The notes below the pieces were generated by a model. It was not told the DNA's origin and ran no database searches. It saw only the letters and a program-made list of their open reading frames with translations. A stretch of 64,000 nt of DNA, taken from the NCBI RefSeq assembly GCF_003971195.1, contig NZ_CP034593.1, forward strand, positions 2,170,001 through 2,234,000. The letters run 5' to 3'. This DNA comes from Flaviflexus ciconiae (GTDB taxonomy: Bacteria > Actinomycetota > Actinomycetes > Actinomycetales > Actinomycetaceae). This document shows, piece after piece, positions 8,715 through 19,360 of this stretch (positions within the stretch are counted from its first letter, which is position 1; the number at the start of each line of letters is the position of its first letter). The position numbers and the translations under genes are program-made.

Positions 8715-10238
8715 ATGTCTGATTCACGCCACGCGCTCGAGGCATGGAATGCGGCAATCGAACTCCTTCGCTCAGAGAACCGCCTCTCGGATTCTCAAAC
8801 GGCATTCCTTCGCATGGCTCAACCGCTGGCGACCGTCGACGAGATTTTTATGATTTCCGTTGGTTCTGAGTTCATTAAGTCCTGGCTGGAGCAGAACGCA
8901 CTCGAGGACATGACCGAGAAGCTGACGGACATTCTTGGACGCAAGGTCCGGGTTCTCACCTCAATTGACTCAACTCTTGGTGAGACCGCTCCTCCTGCCG
9001 AGCCCGAACCGGTGGCCGTTAATGAGTCGCCGATTCAAATTGCACCCCAGGTTCCGGTGAGGCCAACCGAGCTCCCGCAGTCCGTTTTGTCAGATCATGA
9101 CCGTGACAATTCCGCGACAACTCGCTCCTATTCGGAACCGACGGCAGATTACCGGCGGGGCGCCGGCCCGATCACTCCCGATCATGTGCTCAAGGCTGCC
9201 GGTCTCAATCCGCGCTATAACTTCGATTCCTTCGTTATTGGTGAATCGAATCGGTTTGCTCACGCAACTTCTTTTGCCGTGGCGGAGGCTCCCGGTAAGT
9301 CTTACAACCCGCTTTTTATCTACGGCGACTCGGGTATTGGCAAGACCCACCTCATGCACGCGACCGGAAACTATGCGCTGCAGCTGTACCCGGACCTCAA
9401 GGTCAAGTACGTTTCCGCCGAGGAATTCACGAACGACTTCATCAACGCCCTGCGCGATGAGAGAAAGCATTCGTTCAAGGAGCGTTACCGCACGATCGAT
9501 ATTCTCCTCATTGACGACATCCAGTTCATCGGCACGTTCGAGCACACGGTGGAGGAGTTCTTCCACACATTCAATGCTCTGTCGAATGCCAATAAGCAGA
9601 TCATTATTTCCTCGGATGTTCCGCCGAAGGATCTCAATAACTTTGAGCAACGGATGATTTCTCGCTTCGCCTCGGGCATCACGGCACAGATCTCGCCGCC
9701 CAACCTTGAGACTCGAATCGCGATTCTCGATAAGAAGGCCGCATACGACAACATTCAAGTTCCGCGCGAAGTCAACGAATACATCGCTGCCCGCATGACC
9801 ACCAACGTGAGGGAGATGGAGGGGGCGCTTCGTCGCGTCACCGCTTTCTGCGATCTCAACAATGAGGCGATCAGCGTTAACATGGCCGAGTTCGTTCTCA
9901 AGGATCTGATCTCCAACACGGATCAGCTCGAGATAACAGCGGGTCTGATTATGGCTCAAACTGCGGGCTTCTTCGACATCACCATTGAAAACCTGACGTC
10001 GGCGGATCGCACACGTGCCATGGTCAACGCCCGGCAGATCGCCATGTACCTGTGCCGTGAACTCACCGACCTGTCGCTGCCGAAGATCGGCGATCTGTTC
10101 GGAGGACGCGATCACACCACGGTCATGCATGCGACCCGAAAGATCTCGGATCAGATGGCTGAGAAGAAGAATGTCTTCGACGATGTGTCAGCGCTCACAA
10201 CTCGCATTAAACAGGCGGCCTCAAAACCCGCTCGCTGA
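8715..10238 (+). CDS. dnaA: Chromosomal replication initiator DnaA
   Basis: 507 aa. Domain I is about residues 1-85, followed by a variable linker to about 150. The AAA+ domain III has Walker A GDSGIGKTH at 204-212 and Walker B within ILLIDDIQF. Domain IV carries the DnaA signature GDLFGGRDHTTVMHATRKI that reads the DnaA box. The start ATG at 8715 is set by the AAGGAG 8 bp upstream. DnaA unwinds oriC, immediately downstream, and probably binds the other box clusters described here. Confidence 0.98.
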   Translation: MSDSRHALEAWNAAIELLRSENRLSDSQTAFLRMAQPLATVDEIFMISVGSEFIKSWLEQNALEDMTEKLTDILGRKVRVLTSIDSTLGETAPPAEPEPVAVNESPIQIAPQVPVRPTELPQSVLSDHDRDNSATTRSYSEPTADYRRGAGPITPDHVLKAAGLNPRYNFDSFVIGESNRFAHATSFAVAEAPGKSYNPLFIYGDSGIGKTHLMHATGNYALQLYPDLKVKYVSAEEFTNDFINALRDERKHSFKERYRTIDILLIDDIQFIGTFEHTVEEFFHTFNALSNANKQIIISSDVPPKDLNNFEQRMISRFASGITAQISPPNLETRIAILDKKAAYDNIQVPREVNEYIAARMTTNVREMEGALRRVTAFCDLNNEAISVNMAEFVLKDLISNTDQLEITAGLIMAQTAGFFDITIENLTSADRTRAMVNARQIAMYLCRELTDLSLPKIGDLFGGRDHTTVMHATRKISDQMAEKKNVFDDVSALTTRIKQAASKPAR

Positions 10239-10620
10239 TAGGGAAATATCCACTTTTCCACAACAACCTGTGGATAACATGGGATAACTGGCCAAATTTT
10301 GTGGATAACTTCGCAAAACTGTGGAAGAATTTTTCATCGAAATGGCTCAATCCACAGGAGGCCTCATTTATCCACAGCTGGGCCCACATCTCTACCCACA
10401 GGACAAAGTCGAAGAATATCGCGGAAAAGTGTCATTTCCACAGAATCCACAAGCCCTACTACTGCTACTGCCTATTAACTAAGAGATAAAACTACGAAGT
10501 AACAGTGGCGGAAAATGGCTCACGCGATTGCTTCCCGGATTATTGCTAGCGCGGACGCAAAGCCCGGTTAAGTCGCGTAAGGTAAGCGTAGTTACAAGCT
10601 TTCAGAGGAAGGACTCTAGG
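10239..10620. other. oriC: Origin of replication oriC (dnaA-dnaN intergenic)
   Basis: 382 bp, no gene. DnaA boxes and close variants: TTTTCCACA 10254-10262, TGTGGATAA 10269-10277, TGTGGATAA 10300-10308, TGTGGAAGA 10320-10328, CAATCCACA 10348-10356, TTATCCACA 10368-10376, CTACCCACA 10392-10400, ATTTCCACA 10434-10442 and GAATCCACA 10443-10451. Three are perfect consensus. An AT-rich stretch (around 10465-10500) follows and could be the unwinding element. Its position between dnaA and dnaN is the usual actinobacterial oriC location. Confidence 0.9.
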
Positions 10621-11760
10621 GTGGAACTGAGGGTCGAGCGCGACGTGCTTGCGGATGCTGTCACATGGGCAGCCAAGACAATTCCGAGCCGTCCGGCAAT
10701 CCCCGTTCTCGCGGGCATCAAGCTCGTTGCAGACGGCGAGGGTGTTTTACGTGTCTCCGCATACGATCCCGAGACGACGGCACTTGTCGAAGCCGAGGCA
10801 AGCGTTGATACTCCGGGTGAATGCCTCGTCAACGGACGCATCCTGGCCGACATTTGTCGCGCGCTTCCCAACCGCCCGGTCGATCTGACACTGGACGGCA
10901 CGAAGCTTGAGGTTGTTTGTGGTAACGCCCGCTTCTCTCTCCACTCCATGGCTCTCGACGAGTACCCGGCCCTGCCGGATACGCCCGACGTCATCGGAAC
11001 CGTTGACGGAGCCGAATGGCTAGAAGCTGTCACCCAGGTATCGTCCGCAGCTTCGCACGATGAAACCCTCCCGTTGCTCGTCTCCGTCTGCGTCGAGATT
11101 GACGGCGAAAACATCACCCTGATGGCAACAGACCGGTACCGTCTCGCGGTTCGAGAGCTCACCTGGTCCCCCGCCAAGACTGACGTTTCCGATCGCATTC
11201 TCGTCAAGGCTTCCCGTCTGTCTGACATCGCGAAGTCCTACGGCTCCGCTGGCCAGATCTCACTCACTCTCGATGAGGTGGGCAACGCCAAGATGATCGG
11301 TTTTGAGTCCGTGGGCCGGGAGAACACCTCGCGCCTCATCGACGGTGACTACCCGCAGGTTCGTTCACTATTCCCGAAGGAAATCAACGGTTACGCTGTC
11401 GTTTCCCGCACCGAGCTGCTCGAGGCAATCAAGCGCTCCCGCATCGTCGTCGAGCGCAACGCAGCTGTGCGCCTTTCGTTCACCGAAGGCCAGGTCACGG
11501 TCGAGGCAGGCCAGGGTGGCGACTCTGCGCAGGCGAAGGAAGTTCTCCAGGCATCGCTGAACGGCGAAGATATCGCGATGGCGTTCAACCCGTCGTACCT
11601 GCAGGATGCTCTCGCCGTGACGACATCCGACTACGTTCGTATTTCGTTTACTCATGCCAGCAAGCCCGCCGTGGTTTCCGCCCAGGAAGAGCTCGGGGGT
11701 GACGACTCTCTGGACTTCCGCGTTCTGCTCATGCCGATTCGGGCATTCGGTGTGAACTAG
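10621..11760 (+). CDS. dnaN: DNA polymerase III beta sliding clamp
   Basis: 379 aa from GTG at 10621 (VELRVERDVLADAVTW). This start gives the normal clamp length and has a GAGGAAGG ribosome-binding site about 8 bp upstream; the open frame extends further left to 10528 but the extra residues are unlike the family. Three tandem clamp domains; the C-terminus ends LMPIRAFGVN rather than the common LMPVR(L/I). It encircles DNA and tethers polymerase, and is downstream of oriC. Confidence 0.96.
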   Translation: MELRVERDVLADAVTWAAKTIPSRPAIPVLAGIKLVADGEGVLRVSAYDPETTALVEAEASVDTPGECLVNGRILADICRALPNRPVDLTLDGTKLEVVCGNARFSLHSMALDEYPALPDTPDVIGTVDGAEWLEAVTQVSSAASHDETLPLLVSVCVEIDGENITLMATDRYRLAVRELTWSPAKTDVSDRILVKASRLSDIAKSYGSAGQISLTLDEVGNAKMIGFESVGRENTSRLIDGDYPQVRSLFPKEINGYAVVSRTELLEAIKRSRIVVERNAAVRLSFTEGQVTVEAGQGGDSAQAKEVLQASLNGEDIAMAFNPSYLQDALAVTTSDYVRISFTHASKPAVVSAQEELGGDDSLDFRVLLMPIRAFGVN

Positions 11761-11828
11761 GGTGACAGTTAGGTCGATGGGGTCCGCCATGAGGCGGACT
11801 CCGGTTATGGAAAGGAAGAGTTGTTAGC

Positions 11829-13022
11829 GTGTGGATTTCCAATCTTGCGCTCAATGACTTCCGTTCCTACAAGAGTGCCGTTCTCGAATTCACTCCGGGG
11901 ACCACGGTCTTTGTTGGTGAAAACGGGCACGGCAAGACAAATCTTGTTGAGGCAATCGCCTATCTTGCAACTTTCGGATCGCATCGAGTAGCTGCCGATA
12001 GTGCTCTGGTACGTCAGGGCGGGGCGGCCGCCGTCGTCCGTGCCAAGGTGCACGATGGTGATCACGAGACGATGCTCGAGATCGAGATACTCTCTGGACG
12101 AGCAAACCGAGCCCGGCTTAACCGCGGCAATGTGAAGCCCCGAGAGCTACTCGGCATTTTCAAAGCGGTTGTTTTTGCCCCGGAAGACCTGCAGCTCGTC
12201 ACTGGAGATCCCGGTGTGCGGCGCCGGCTCCTCGATGATATTGCGGTGCAGCAGATGCCTCGGATGGCAGGGATCCGCTCCGAATACGACAAGGTTCTGA
12301 AGCACCGCACCGCGCTCCTCAAAGCATCCAAGGTTGCCCGTCGACGCGGCCAACCCATCGACGAGGTCAGTTTCGCGGTCTGGGATGAGAGGCTCGCCGA
12401 GCTCGGGGCGCAGATTATTGCCCACCGGGTGGACATTGTTCGGACCCTGCGGCCCCATGTTGGTGAGGCATATCAGCAGATTGCACCCAACCGCGGTGTT
12501 CCGCACGTGACCTATCAGGCGCGAGTTGACGAGGCGTCGAAGAACATTCCCGCTGCTCAGGATCTGGAGCGGGACGGGTACGGGGCGATGACCGAGATTG
12601 AAAACTCCCTCCTGCGCTCTGACGAGGTCAGGGATCGCTTGCTTGCAGAGATTGGTCAGGTGAAGGACCGGGAGATCGACAGGGGAGTTAACCTCGTCGG
12701 CCCCCATCGTGACGATCTTCAGCTGGGGCTCGGAACTCTACCAGCGAAGGGTTTTGCGTCCCACGGGGAAAACTGGTCGTATGCGCTATCCCTGCGTCTT
12801 GCCGAGTGGCAGCTGCTGCGTTCCGAAGAGTCGGACCCCGTCTTGATTCTCGACGATGTTTTTGCCGAGCTCGATTCGAAGCGGCGTACCGCCCTCGCGC
12901 AGATGGTGCGTGAGTCGGAACAGGTGTTTATTACGGCTGCCGTGGGTGATGATGTTCCCAAGGAACTATCCGGGGCAAGGTTCCGGGTGCATGACGGCAA
13001 GGTGGAAGCCGATGAAGTCTGA
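11829..13022 (+). CDS. recF: DNA replication and repair protein RecF
   Basis: 397 aa SMC-like ATPase that helps load RecA at gapped DNA. It starts at GTG 11829 (MWISNLALNDFRSY). Walker A is GENGHGKTNLVEAIAY near residues 33-48 and the Walker B/D-loop is DPVLILDDVFAELDSKRR near the C-terminus. It overlaps the following DUF721 gene by 11 bp. The gnd gene found between dnaN and recF in many actinobacteria is absent. Confidence 0.95.
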   Translation: MWISNLALNDFRSYKSAVLEFTPGTTVFVGENGHGKTNLVEAIAYLATFGSHRVAADSALVRQGGAAAVVRAKVHDGDHETMLEIEILSGRANRARLNRGNVKPRELLGIFKAVVFAPEDLQLVTGDPGVRRRLLDDIAVQQMPRMAGIRSEYDKVLKHRTALLKASKVARRRGQPIDEVSFAVWDERLAELGAQIIAHRVDIVRTLRPHVGEAYQQIAPNRGVPHVTYQARVDEASKNIPAAQDLERDGYGAMTEIENSLLRSDEVRDRLLAEIGQVKDREIDRGVNLVGPHRDDLQLGLGTLPAKGFASHGENWSYALSLRLAEWQLLRSEESDPVLILDDVFAELDSKRRTALAQMVRESEQVFITAAVGDDVPKELSGARFRVHDGKVEADEV

Positions 13023-13605
13023 GGAAGCACGTGCGAAAAACCGGGCGGAGACGGGCGATGATGTGTGCCTTCATGCGCTTGAGTGGGCGCGGCAGATGCA
13101 GGAACGTCACGGCTACCGCCGAGTGGGCAAACCCAAGCCCTTTGCCGGAAAGGGTGCCCGACGAGACGAATCACTGATTCCCCGTAAACTTGCCGTTCAA
13201 ACTCCAGGGCCGGGCTGGGGCGATGTTGGCTCCGGACCGCGACCATCCTGGCGGGATCCGCGTCCGATCGGGGAATCGCTCAACGCATTTGTGAAGGGGT
13301 CAGGTTGGTCCCGCCAGCTACAGGTGGCAAAACTCCGTACCGACTGGGCGAAGATTGTCGGTGAAACGGTATCGAAGCATGCCGCTCTCGACAGTTTTGA
13401 AGAAGGGGTCCTGACGATCATGACCTCGTCGACGGCCTGGGCCGTGAACCTACGATCCATGATTCCCCTGATTGAGAAGGCAATTGTCGATCACGTGGGT
13501 GAGGATGTTGTCGAATCGATCGTCATTAAGAATCAGCCCCAGGTGTCTTGGAAGCGGGGACTGTTCTCCGTCCAGGGCAGGGGTGTGAGAGATACCTACG
13601 ATTAA
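13012..13605 (+). CDS. DUF721 (DciA-like) protein
   Basis: 197 aa. The ATG at 13012 (MKSEEARAKNRAETG) lies inside the end of recF, giving translational coupling. The N-terminal half is polar and low complexity; the C-terminal half (from SLNAFVKGSGWSRQLQVAKLRTDWAKIVGE) is the DUF721 domain, with a predicted KH-like fold. DciA, of this domain family, loads the replicative helicase DnaB in many bacteria that lack DnaC/DnaI; in mycobacteria the protein between recF and gyrB is that DciA. The role here is inferred from family and position. Confidence 0.85.
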   Translation: MKSEEARAKNRAETGDDVCLHALEWARQMQERHGYRRVGKPKPFAGKGARRDESLIPRKLAVQTPGPGWGDVGSGPRPSWRDPRPIGESLNAFVKGSGWSRQLQVAKLRTDWAKIVGETVSKHAALDSFEEGVLTIMTSSTAWAVNLRSMIPLIEKAIVDHVGEDVVESIVIKNQPQVSWKRGLFSVQGRGVRDTYD

Positions 13606-13639
13606 GAGATTCAAAATAGGCGAAAACGTTAAATCGCGC

Positions 13640-13685
13640 TAGAATGGGATGAGTCCTAAAACTAGGTATACCTACCTGTTTTAGG
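13640..13685 (+). promoter_or_regulatory. gyrB promoter region with dyad
   Basis: A -10-like TAGAAT lies at 13640-13645 without a convincing -35. Just downstream CCTAAAAC (13655-13662) and GTTTTAGG (13678-13685) form an inverted repeat, enclosing the perfect 12-bp palindrome TAGGTATACCTA (13663-13674). In the transcript it could form a hairpin about 80 nt before the gyrB start; as DNA it looks like an operator. Function is inferred, possibly gyrase autoregulation. Confidence 0.45.
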
Positions 13686-13766
13686 GTCCAGGCCTACAGG
13701 AGCCGTTCTAGGCATGTTTTTGAACGGTGGGGGTCTGCGATCAGTCAATGAAGGAGAATCCTGCAC

Positions 13767-15827
13767 GTGGATGACGAACGCCCAAACGAGGAGCATGCTC
13801 GACGCCCCGGTACGGTCGATGAAAATCAGGCCTACGACGCTGCAAATATTACAGTTCTCGAAGGTCTAGAGGCTGTCCGCAAGCGCCCGGGCATGTATAT
13901 CGGCTCAACCGGCGAACGGGGTCTGCACCACCTCGTTTACGAAGTTGTCGACAACTCTGTCGACGAAGCGCTTGCAGGATACTGCGACCATATCAAGGTC
14001 ACGCTTCTTGAAGACGGTGGAGTCCAGGTGGAGGACAACGGTCGTGGCATTCCCGTTGCCATGCATCCCACAGAAGGCAAGCCAGCCGTTGAAGTTGTTA
14101 TGACGGTGCTGCACGCCGGCGGTAAGTTCGGTAACGGCGGCTACGCCGTATCGGGTGGCCTGCACGGCGTGGGTGTCTCCGTTGTGAATGCCCTGTCGAC
14201 GCGCATGGAAACAAAGGTGAAGCGCGACGGTAAGAACTGGTCGATCTCGTACCGGAATGGTGTTACCGACCAGCCGCTGACCGAGGGTGAACCGACCGAC
14301 GAGACAGGTACAACGCAGACCTTCTGGGCCAATGGCGACATTTTCGAGACGCTTGACTTTGACTTTGAGACGCTACGTCGCCGGTTCCACCAGATGGCAT
14401 TCCTAAACAAGGGACTGCGGATCACGCTGACCGACAATCGGCCCGAGGCGATCGCCGAAGGTGACGAGGTCACCGGTGACGATGAGGGTACGTCGAATGA
14501 TCCGGTGCAGGGTCACCGGCAGATCTCGTACCGCTACGAGGGTGGTCTTCTTGACTACGTGAAGCACCTCAACCAGATGAAGAAGGTTGACCTCGTTCAC
14601 CCCGACCCGATCTACCTCGAGTCAGAGGACAATGACAAGCAGATCTCGCTCGAGATCGCGATGCAGTGGACAAACGGGTACTCCGAGGCAATCCATACCT
14701 TTGCCAACACGATCAATACGACGGAGGGTGGTACCCACGAAGAGGGCTTCCGTTCCGCTTTGACCACGATCATCAACAAGTACGCTCGCGAGAAGGGCCT
14801 CCTGAAGGAAAAGGATCCGAACCTCACGGGCGAGGACGTACGCGAGGGTCTCACGGCAGTCATCTCCGTGAAGCTTGGTGAGCCCCAGTTCGAGGGCCAG
14901 ACGAAGACGAAACTTGGTAATACCGAGGCGCGAACCTTTGTTCAGCAGCAGACCTACCAGCACCTGACCGACTGGTTCGATTCGCATCCTTCCGAGGCGA
15001 GGGACATTGTCCGCAAGTCGACGCAGGCCTACCAGGCTCGTTTGGCAGCGAGGAAGGCCCGCGAGGCCACGAGGCGAAAGTCCGTTCTCGAATCTGCTTC
15101 GATGCCGGGCAAGCTTAAGGACTGCACGTCACGTAATCCCGTTGATTCCGAGATCTTTATTGTCGAGGGTGACTCGGCTGGTGGCTCGGCAGTGAACGGT
15201 CGTGACCCCGCACATCAGGCGATTATGCCGATTCGAGGAAAGATCCTCAACGTTGAGAAGGCACGACTGGATCGCGCACTCTCATCGGACACGATTCAGT
15301 CGCTGATTACCGCGTTTGGCACCGGCATCGGGGACGAATTCGACATCAGCAAGCTCCGTTACCACAAGATTGTTTTCATGGCGGATGCCGATGTCGATGG
15401 TCAGCACATCGCAACTCTGCTCCTGACGCTCGTGTACCGGTACATGCGTCCTCTCGTTGAGGAAGGCCACATTTACCTGGCAATGCCTCCTCTGTACCGG
15501 ATCAAGTGGACGAATGCTCCACACGACTACGTGTTCTCCGACATGGAGCGCGACGAGCTTCTTGAGGCAGGCAAGGCAGCAGGTAAGCGGCTCCCGAAGG
15601 ATAAGACCGTCGGCGCTATCCAGCGCTACAAGGGCCTGGGTGAAATGAATGACCAGGAGCTGTGGGAAACCACGATGGATCCAGAGACGAGAACACTCAA
15701 GCAGGTGGAGATTGGCGAGGCCGCTGCCACGGATGAGACTTTCTCGATTCTCATGGGCGAAGATGTCGAATCTCGCCGAAGCTTCATCCAGCGCAATGCG
15801 CACGATGTGCGTTTCCTCGATATTTAA
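13767..15827 (+). CDS. gyrB: DNA gyrase subunit B
   Basis: 686 aa. Starts at GTG 13767 with AAGGAG 10 bp upstream. The GHKL ATPase motifs are [16 protein letters not shown] and [15 protein letters not shown]. The TOPRIM metal site is [14 protein letters not shown] with DADVDGQHI, and the C-terminal [10 protein letters not shown] motif follows. Forms the A2B2 gyrase with GyrA, 15 bp downstream, supplying ATP-driven negative supercoiling. Confidence 0.98.
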   Translation: MDDERPNEEHARRPGTVDENQAYDAANITVLEGLEAVRKRPGMYIGSTGERGLHHLVYEVVDNSVDEALAGYCDHIKVTLLEDGGVQVEDNGRGIPVAMHPTEGKPAVEVVMTVLHAGGKFGNGGYAVSGGLHGVGVSVVNALSTRMETKVKRDGKNWSISYRNGVTDQPLTEGEPTDETGTTQTFWANGDIFETLDFDFETLRRRFHQMAFLNKGLRITLTDNRPEAIAEGDEVTGDDEGTSNDPVQGHRQISYRYEGGLLDYVKHLNQMKKVDLVHPDPIYLESEDNDKQISLEIAMQWTNGYSEAIHTFANTINTTEGGTHEEGFRSALTTIINKYAREKGLLKEKDPNLTGEDVREGLTAVISVKLGEPQFEGQTKTKLGNTEARTFVQQQTYQHLTDWFDSHPSEARDIVRKSTQAYQARLAARKAREATRRKSVLESASMPGKLKDCTSRNPVDSEIFIVEGDSAGGSAVNGRDPAHQAIMPIRGKILNVEKARLDRALSSDTIQSLITAFGTGIGDEFDISKLRYHKIVFMADADVDGQHIATLLLTLVYRYMRPLVEEGHIYLAMPPLYRIKWTNAPHDYVFSDMERDELLEAGKAAGKRLPKDKTVGAIQRYKGLGEMNDQELWETTMDPETRTLKQVEIGEAAATDETFSILMGEDVESRRSFIQRNAHDVRFLDI

Positions 15828-15842
15828 GATGTAAGGCAAGTT

Positions 15843-18482
15843 GTGAGCGAAGATACCGGAATATACAACCACGGGGAAATAGTCGAGGTCGACCTCCAAA
15901 GGGAAATGGAAAAGTCCTACTTGGACTACTCCATGTCCGTCATTGTGGGTCGTGCACTGCCCGACGTGAGGGACGGCCTGAAGCCTGTCCACCGCCGCGT
16001 CATTTACGCCATGTGGGACGGCGGATATCGTCCCACCTCCTCGTTCTCCAAATCAGCGAAGATCGTCGGCGACGTCATGGGCCACTATCACCCCCACGGT
16101 GACAGCGCGATCTATGACACGATGGTCCGCCTCGTCCAGCCCTGGTCGATGCGTTATCCGCTTGTTGCTGGGCAGGGTAACTTTGGTACGGCTGGCGACC
16201 TGGGGGCGGCAGCTCCCAGGTACACGGAGGCCAGAATGGCTCCTCTGGCCGTTGAAATGGTTCGCGATATCGACCAGAACACGGTTGATTTCGAGCCAAA
16301 CTACGACGGTTCACTTATGGAGCCGATGGTCCTCACGGCACGCTTCCCGAACCTCCTGGTCAACGGGTCCGAGGGTATTGCGGTCGGCATGGCGACAAGA
16401 ATCCCGCCGCACAACCTGCGCGAAGTTGCCTCCGGCGCCCAGTGGTTCCTCGAGAACCCCGACGTTACAAAGGAAGAGCTCCTCGAGGAGCTCATGAAGC
16501 GCATTAGCGGCCCTGACTTCCCGACCGGTGCCACGATTCTTGGCAAGAAGGGGATTGAAGAAACCTACCGGACCGGCCGCGGCTCCATCACCCAGCGCGC
16601 TGTCGTCGAAGTTGATGAAATAAACGGACGCCAGTGCCTCGTTGTCACCGACCTCCCCTACCAGGTCAACCCCGACCGGCTGCTGGAGAAAATGGTCGAG
16701 GGCATCAAGGACGGCAAGCTCCCCGGAATCGCCGATATTCGCGATGAAACATCGGGTCGCGCCGGCCAGCGCATCGTCATTGTTCTCAAGAGGGACGCGG
16801 TTGCGAAGGTCGTTCTCAACAACCTGTACAAGCACACGCAGCTCCAGAACAACTTCCCGGCAAACATGCTGGCACTTGTTGACGGTGTGCCGCGTACCCT
16901 GTCGCTCGATGGCTTCATCCGACACTGGGTCAACCACCAGATCATCGTCATTCAGCGACGCACGCAGTTCCGCCTCGACAAGGCCCGGGAACTGCTCCAT
17001 ATCCTCACCGGCTACCTCAAGGCGCTCGACAACCTTGACGAGGTTATTGCACTGATCAGGCGCTCACCCACGGCCGACGCTGCTCGCGAGGGCCTCATCG
17101 AGCTCCTCGACATTGATGCCGAGCAGGCTAACGCTATTCTGTCGCTCCAGCTGCGCCGTCTGGCTGCCATGGAGAGGCAGAAAATCCTCGATGACTACGC
17201 CAAGGCCGAGGCCGAGGTTATTGATTACGAGGACATTCTTGCCAGGCCCGAACGTCAGCGCTCAATCGTTTCCGAGGAACTTACGGAAATTACCGATAAG
17301 TATGGTGACGATAGGCGCACGAAGATCCTGCCGTTCGATGGTGAGATGTCGGTCGAGGACCTCATTCCCGAAGAGGATGTCGTCGTCACGATCACCCGCG
17401 GTGGCTTTGCCAAGCGAACGAAGGTCTCGGAATACCGAGCCCAGCATCGGGGAGGTAAGGGCATTAGGGGAGCATCCCTGCGCGGCGATGACGTTGTCGA
17501 TCGGTTTGCGGTTGCCTCCACCCATGACTGGCACCTGTTCTTCACCAACCTCGGTAGGGTCTACCGGATCAAGGGATATGAACTGCCCGAGGGTGGCCGC
17601 GATTCAAAGGGCCAGCACGTCGCTAACCTCCTTGCTTTCCAACCCGGGGAAAACATTGTGTCGGCGATTAGCTTCCCGTCCTATCAGGATGCGGAATACC
17701 TCGTTTTGGCAACGGCTGATGGTCTCGTCAAGAAGACGCGCCTCACCGACTATGATTCACCGCGAACCGGCGGCCTAATCGCCATTAAGCTTCGCGAACA
17801 CGTTGACGGTTCCACCGACCAGGTGGTGGCTGCTCGCCTCGTCAATGAGGGCGATGACATTCTCCTCGTGTCGAAGAAGGGTCAGTCCCTACGGTTCACG
17901 GCAACCGACGAGACGCTCCGCCCCATGGGGCGCGCAACGTCGGGTGTGACAGGCATGAAGTTCCGCGATGACGACTCGCTACTGTCGATGGATGTTGTCC
18001 GTGACGATTCCGAAGTCTTTGTCGTGACCGAAGGCGGTTTCGCCAAGCGGACCAGCGTCTCCCAGTACCGCAGGCAAGGCCGTGGCGGCCTCGGCATCAA
18101 GGTTGCGAACCTTGTTGAGGAACGTGGCGACCTGGTTGGCGCCCTCATCACGGAGCCCACCGATGAGGTCCTCGTCATCATGAGTTCGGGCAAGATTGTT
18201 CGTTCCGCCGTCTCCGAGGTCTCCCTCACTGGCCGTAATACGCAGGGTGTCATGTTTGCTCGCCCCGATTCGACAGATCGCATCGTTGCCATTGCCGGCA
18301 ATGTGGAGGCTGAAGAAGAGCTCGTCGAAGCTGAAACACCGCCCACCGGTGAAACACCTGAGGGCGAAAATGGTGAAGTACTGCCAGGAGATGAAAATCC
18401 GGTGACTTCTACCGAAGTTGAGGACGCGGGCGATGTAGTGTCTACTCTAGATCAGTCGACCGATGAGGATATTGAGTCATGA
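15843..18482 (+). CDS. gyrA: DNA gyrase subunit A
   Basis: 879 aa from GTG 15843. The catalytic tyrosine is Tyr127 in AAAPRYTEA. In the quinolone-resistance region the key positions are Ser88 and Asp92 ([10 protein letters not shown]), equal to E. coli Ser83 and Asp87, so the sequence is of the susceptible type. The GyrA box QHRGGKG is present in the C-terminal wrapping domain. The last 60 residues are acidic ([22 protein letters not shown]). The stop overlaps the start of the DUF3566 gene by 4 bp. Confidence 0.98.
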   Translation: MSEDTGIYNHGEIVEVDLQREMEKSYLDYSMSVIVGRALPDVRDGLKPVHRRVIYAMWDGGYRPTSSFSKSAKIVGDVMGHYHPHGDSAIYDTMVRLVQPWSMRYPLVAGQGNFGTAGDLGAAAPRYTEARMAPLAVEMVRDIDQNTVDFEPNYDGSLMEPMVLTARFPNLLVNGSEGIAVGMATRIPPHNLREVASGAQWFLENPDVTKEELLEELMKRISGPDFPTGATILGKKGIEETYRTGRGSITQRAVVEVDEINGRQCLVVTDLPYQVNPDRLLEKMVEGIKDGKLPGIADIRDETSGRAGQRIVIVLKRDAVAKVVLNNLYKHTQLQNNFPANMLALVDGVPRTLSLDGFIRHWVNHQIIVIQRRTQFRLDKARELLHILTGYLKALDNLDEVIALIRRSPTADAAREGLIELLDIDAEQANAILSLQLRRLAAMERQKILDDYAKAEAEVIDYEDILARPERQRSIVSEELTEITDKYGDDRRTKILPFDGEMSVEDLIPEEDVVVTITRGGFAKRTKVSEYRAQHRGGKGIRGASLRGDDVVDRFAVASTHDWHLFFTNLGRVYRIKGYELPEGGRDSKGQHVANLLAFQPGENIVSAISFPSYQDAEYLVLATADGLVKKTRLTDYDSPRTGGLIAIKLREHVDGSTDQVVAARLVNEGDDILLVSKKGQSLRFTATDETLRPMGRATSGVTGMKFRDDDSLLSMDVVRDDSEVFVVTEGGFAKRTSVSQYRRQGRGGLGIKVANLVEERGDLVGALITEPTDEVLVIMSSGKIVRSAVSEVSLTGRNTQGVMFARPDSTDRIVAIAGNVEAEEELVEAETPPTGETPEGENGEVLPGDENPVTSTEVEDAGDVVSTLDQSTDEDIES

Positions 18483-18946
18483 GTGAGCAGACGAGCCAGC
18501 AGCAATCGTCGCAGGTAGCCGGACAACACCAGTCCCCGGCCCCCGAGCAGCGTACGCCGCAGGCAACGACGAAGCCGAGCGGCCGGGGGATCCGACGCGC
18601 ACACATGACGATCTCAAGGATCGATCCCTGGTCGGCACTGAAGATCTCGTTCCTTCTTGCGGTCGGCATGGGGGTCATGATTGTCATCTCGTCGGTGGTC
18701 CTGTGGAACGTTCTCGATTCAATGAACGTCTTTGCCTCAATCAGGGACCTGCTGGAAACTCTCGGTTCCGAGCCGCTCCTCGAGCTCATGCAGTACCTGG
18801 AGTTCGGCCGAGTCGTATCCTTCTCGATTATCGTCGCGGTTATCGATGTTGTGTTGTTCACCCTGCTGGGTGGGATCATCGCGCTCCTCTACAACCTGAT
18901 TTCCATGCTCGTCGGTGGCGTTCACATCACCATTACCGACGAGTAA
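18479..18946 (+). CDS. DUF3566 membrane protein
   Basis: 155 aa. A polar Gln/Pro-rich N-terminus of about 45 residues precedes the conserved [26 protein letters not shown], a first membrane helix (about 58-80), a loop and a second helix (about 115-145). It ends [10 protein letters not shown], typical of the family. Always found just after gyrA in actinobacteria; function is unknown. Translationally coupled to gyrA (ATGA overlap). Confidence 0.9.
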   Translation: MSEQTSQQQSSQVAGQHQSPAPEQRTPQATTKPSGRGIRRAHMTISRIDPWSALKISFLLAVGMGVMIVISSVVLWNVLDSMNVFASIRDLLETLGSEPLLELMQYLEFGRVVSFSIIVAVIDVVLFTLLGGIIALLYNLISMLVGGVHITITDE

Positions 18947-19007
18947 ACGCCGGGGAACTAGCGGATTTCGCAAAACCGTAAACATTACGTTAAGATAACG
19001 TTAGTGC

Positions 19008-19042
19008 CGTGGCCACCAGTTGAATTCATCCTGGTGGCCACG
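19008..19042 (+). terminator. Hairpin downstream of the gyrB-gyrA-DUF3566 operon
   Basis: CGTGGCCACCAG (19008-19019) pairs perfectly with CTGGTGGCCACG (19031-19042) around an 11-base loop. The following sequence (AGACATTTC) is only weakly U-rich, so it may act as a terminator or as a 3'-end stabiliser. Confidence 0.6.
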
Positions 19043-19140
19043 AGACATTTCAGGGATGTATTCATCCTCACTGTCGGACAGTTTTGTATCGCGGCATGCC
19101 GTGAGATAACCTGATTTGGCACGTTACCGCGAGGTAACAG

Positions 19141-19214
19141 GGGCCTATAGCTCAGTCGGTTAGAGCGCTTCCCTGATAAGGAAGAGGTCGCTGGTTCGAG
19201 TCCAGCTAGGCCCA
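19141..19214 (+). tRNA. tRNA-Ile (GAT anticodon)
   Basis: 74 nt. The acceptor GGGCCTA pairs with TAGGCCC; D arm GCTCAGTCGGTTAGAGC, anticodon stem CTTCC/GGAAG with GAT at 19175-19177, and T arm GCTGGTTCGAGTCCAGC all fold. The CCA end is not encoded. The location after gyrA is standard for actinobacteria. Confidence 0.97.
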
Positions 19215-19234
19215 CACCCTACTGATTGGTTAAC

Positions 19235-19360
19235 ATGAAGAAGTTCGTCATCATCGCAGTGGCAGCCGGTATCGGCTACGTCACGTGGCTAAAGATTGCG
19301 GCGGACCGTGCTAATCAGGCAGTATGGGAACAGGTTGCTGATCCAACACCGGCAATCTAA
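19235..19360 (+). CDS. DLW-39 family small protein
   Basis: 41 aa, start ATG 19235. Sequence begins MKKFVIIAVAAGIGYVTWLK, a single hydrophobic helix with a basic N-terminus, followed by ADRANQAVWEQVADP. Length, position between tRNA-Ile and tRNA-Ala downstream of gyrA, and the ADRA..xxW motif match the actinobacterial DLW-39 family, although the eponymous Asp-Leu-Trp reads Ala-Val-Trp here. Function unknown; probably a small membrane protein. Confidence 0.82.
   Translation: MKKFVIIAVAAGIGYVTWLKIAADRANQAVWEQVADPTPAI

Noticed and set aside
9090..10130. 346-codon open frame antisense to dnaA
   Set aside because: A shadow of dnaA codon bias; no start signal and no domain. Several other long antisense frames (for example over gyrA, gyrB, rodA) were dropped for the same reason.
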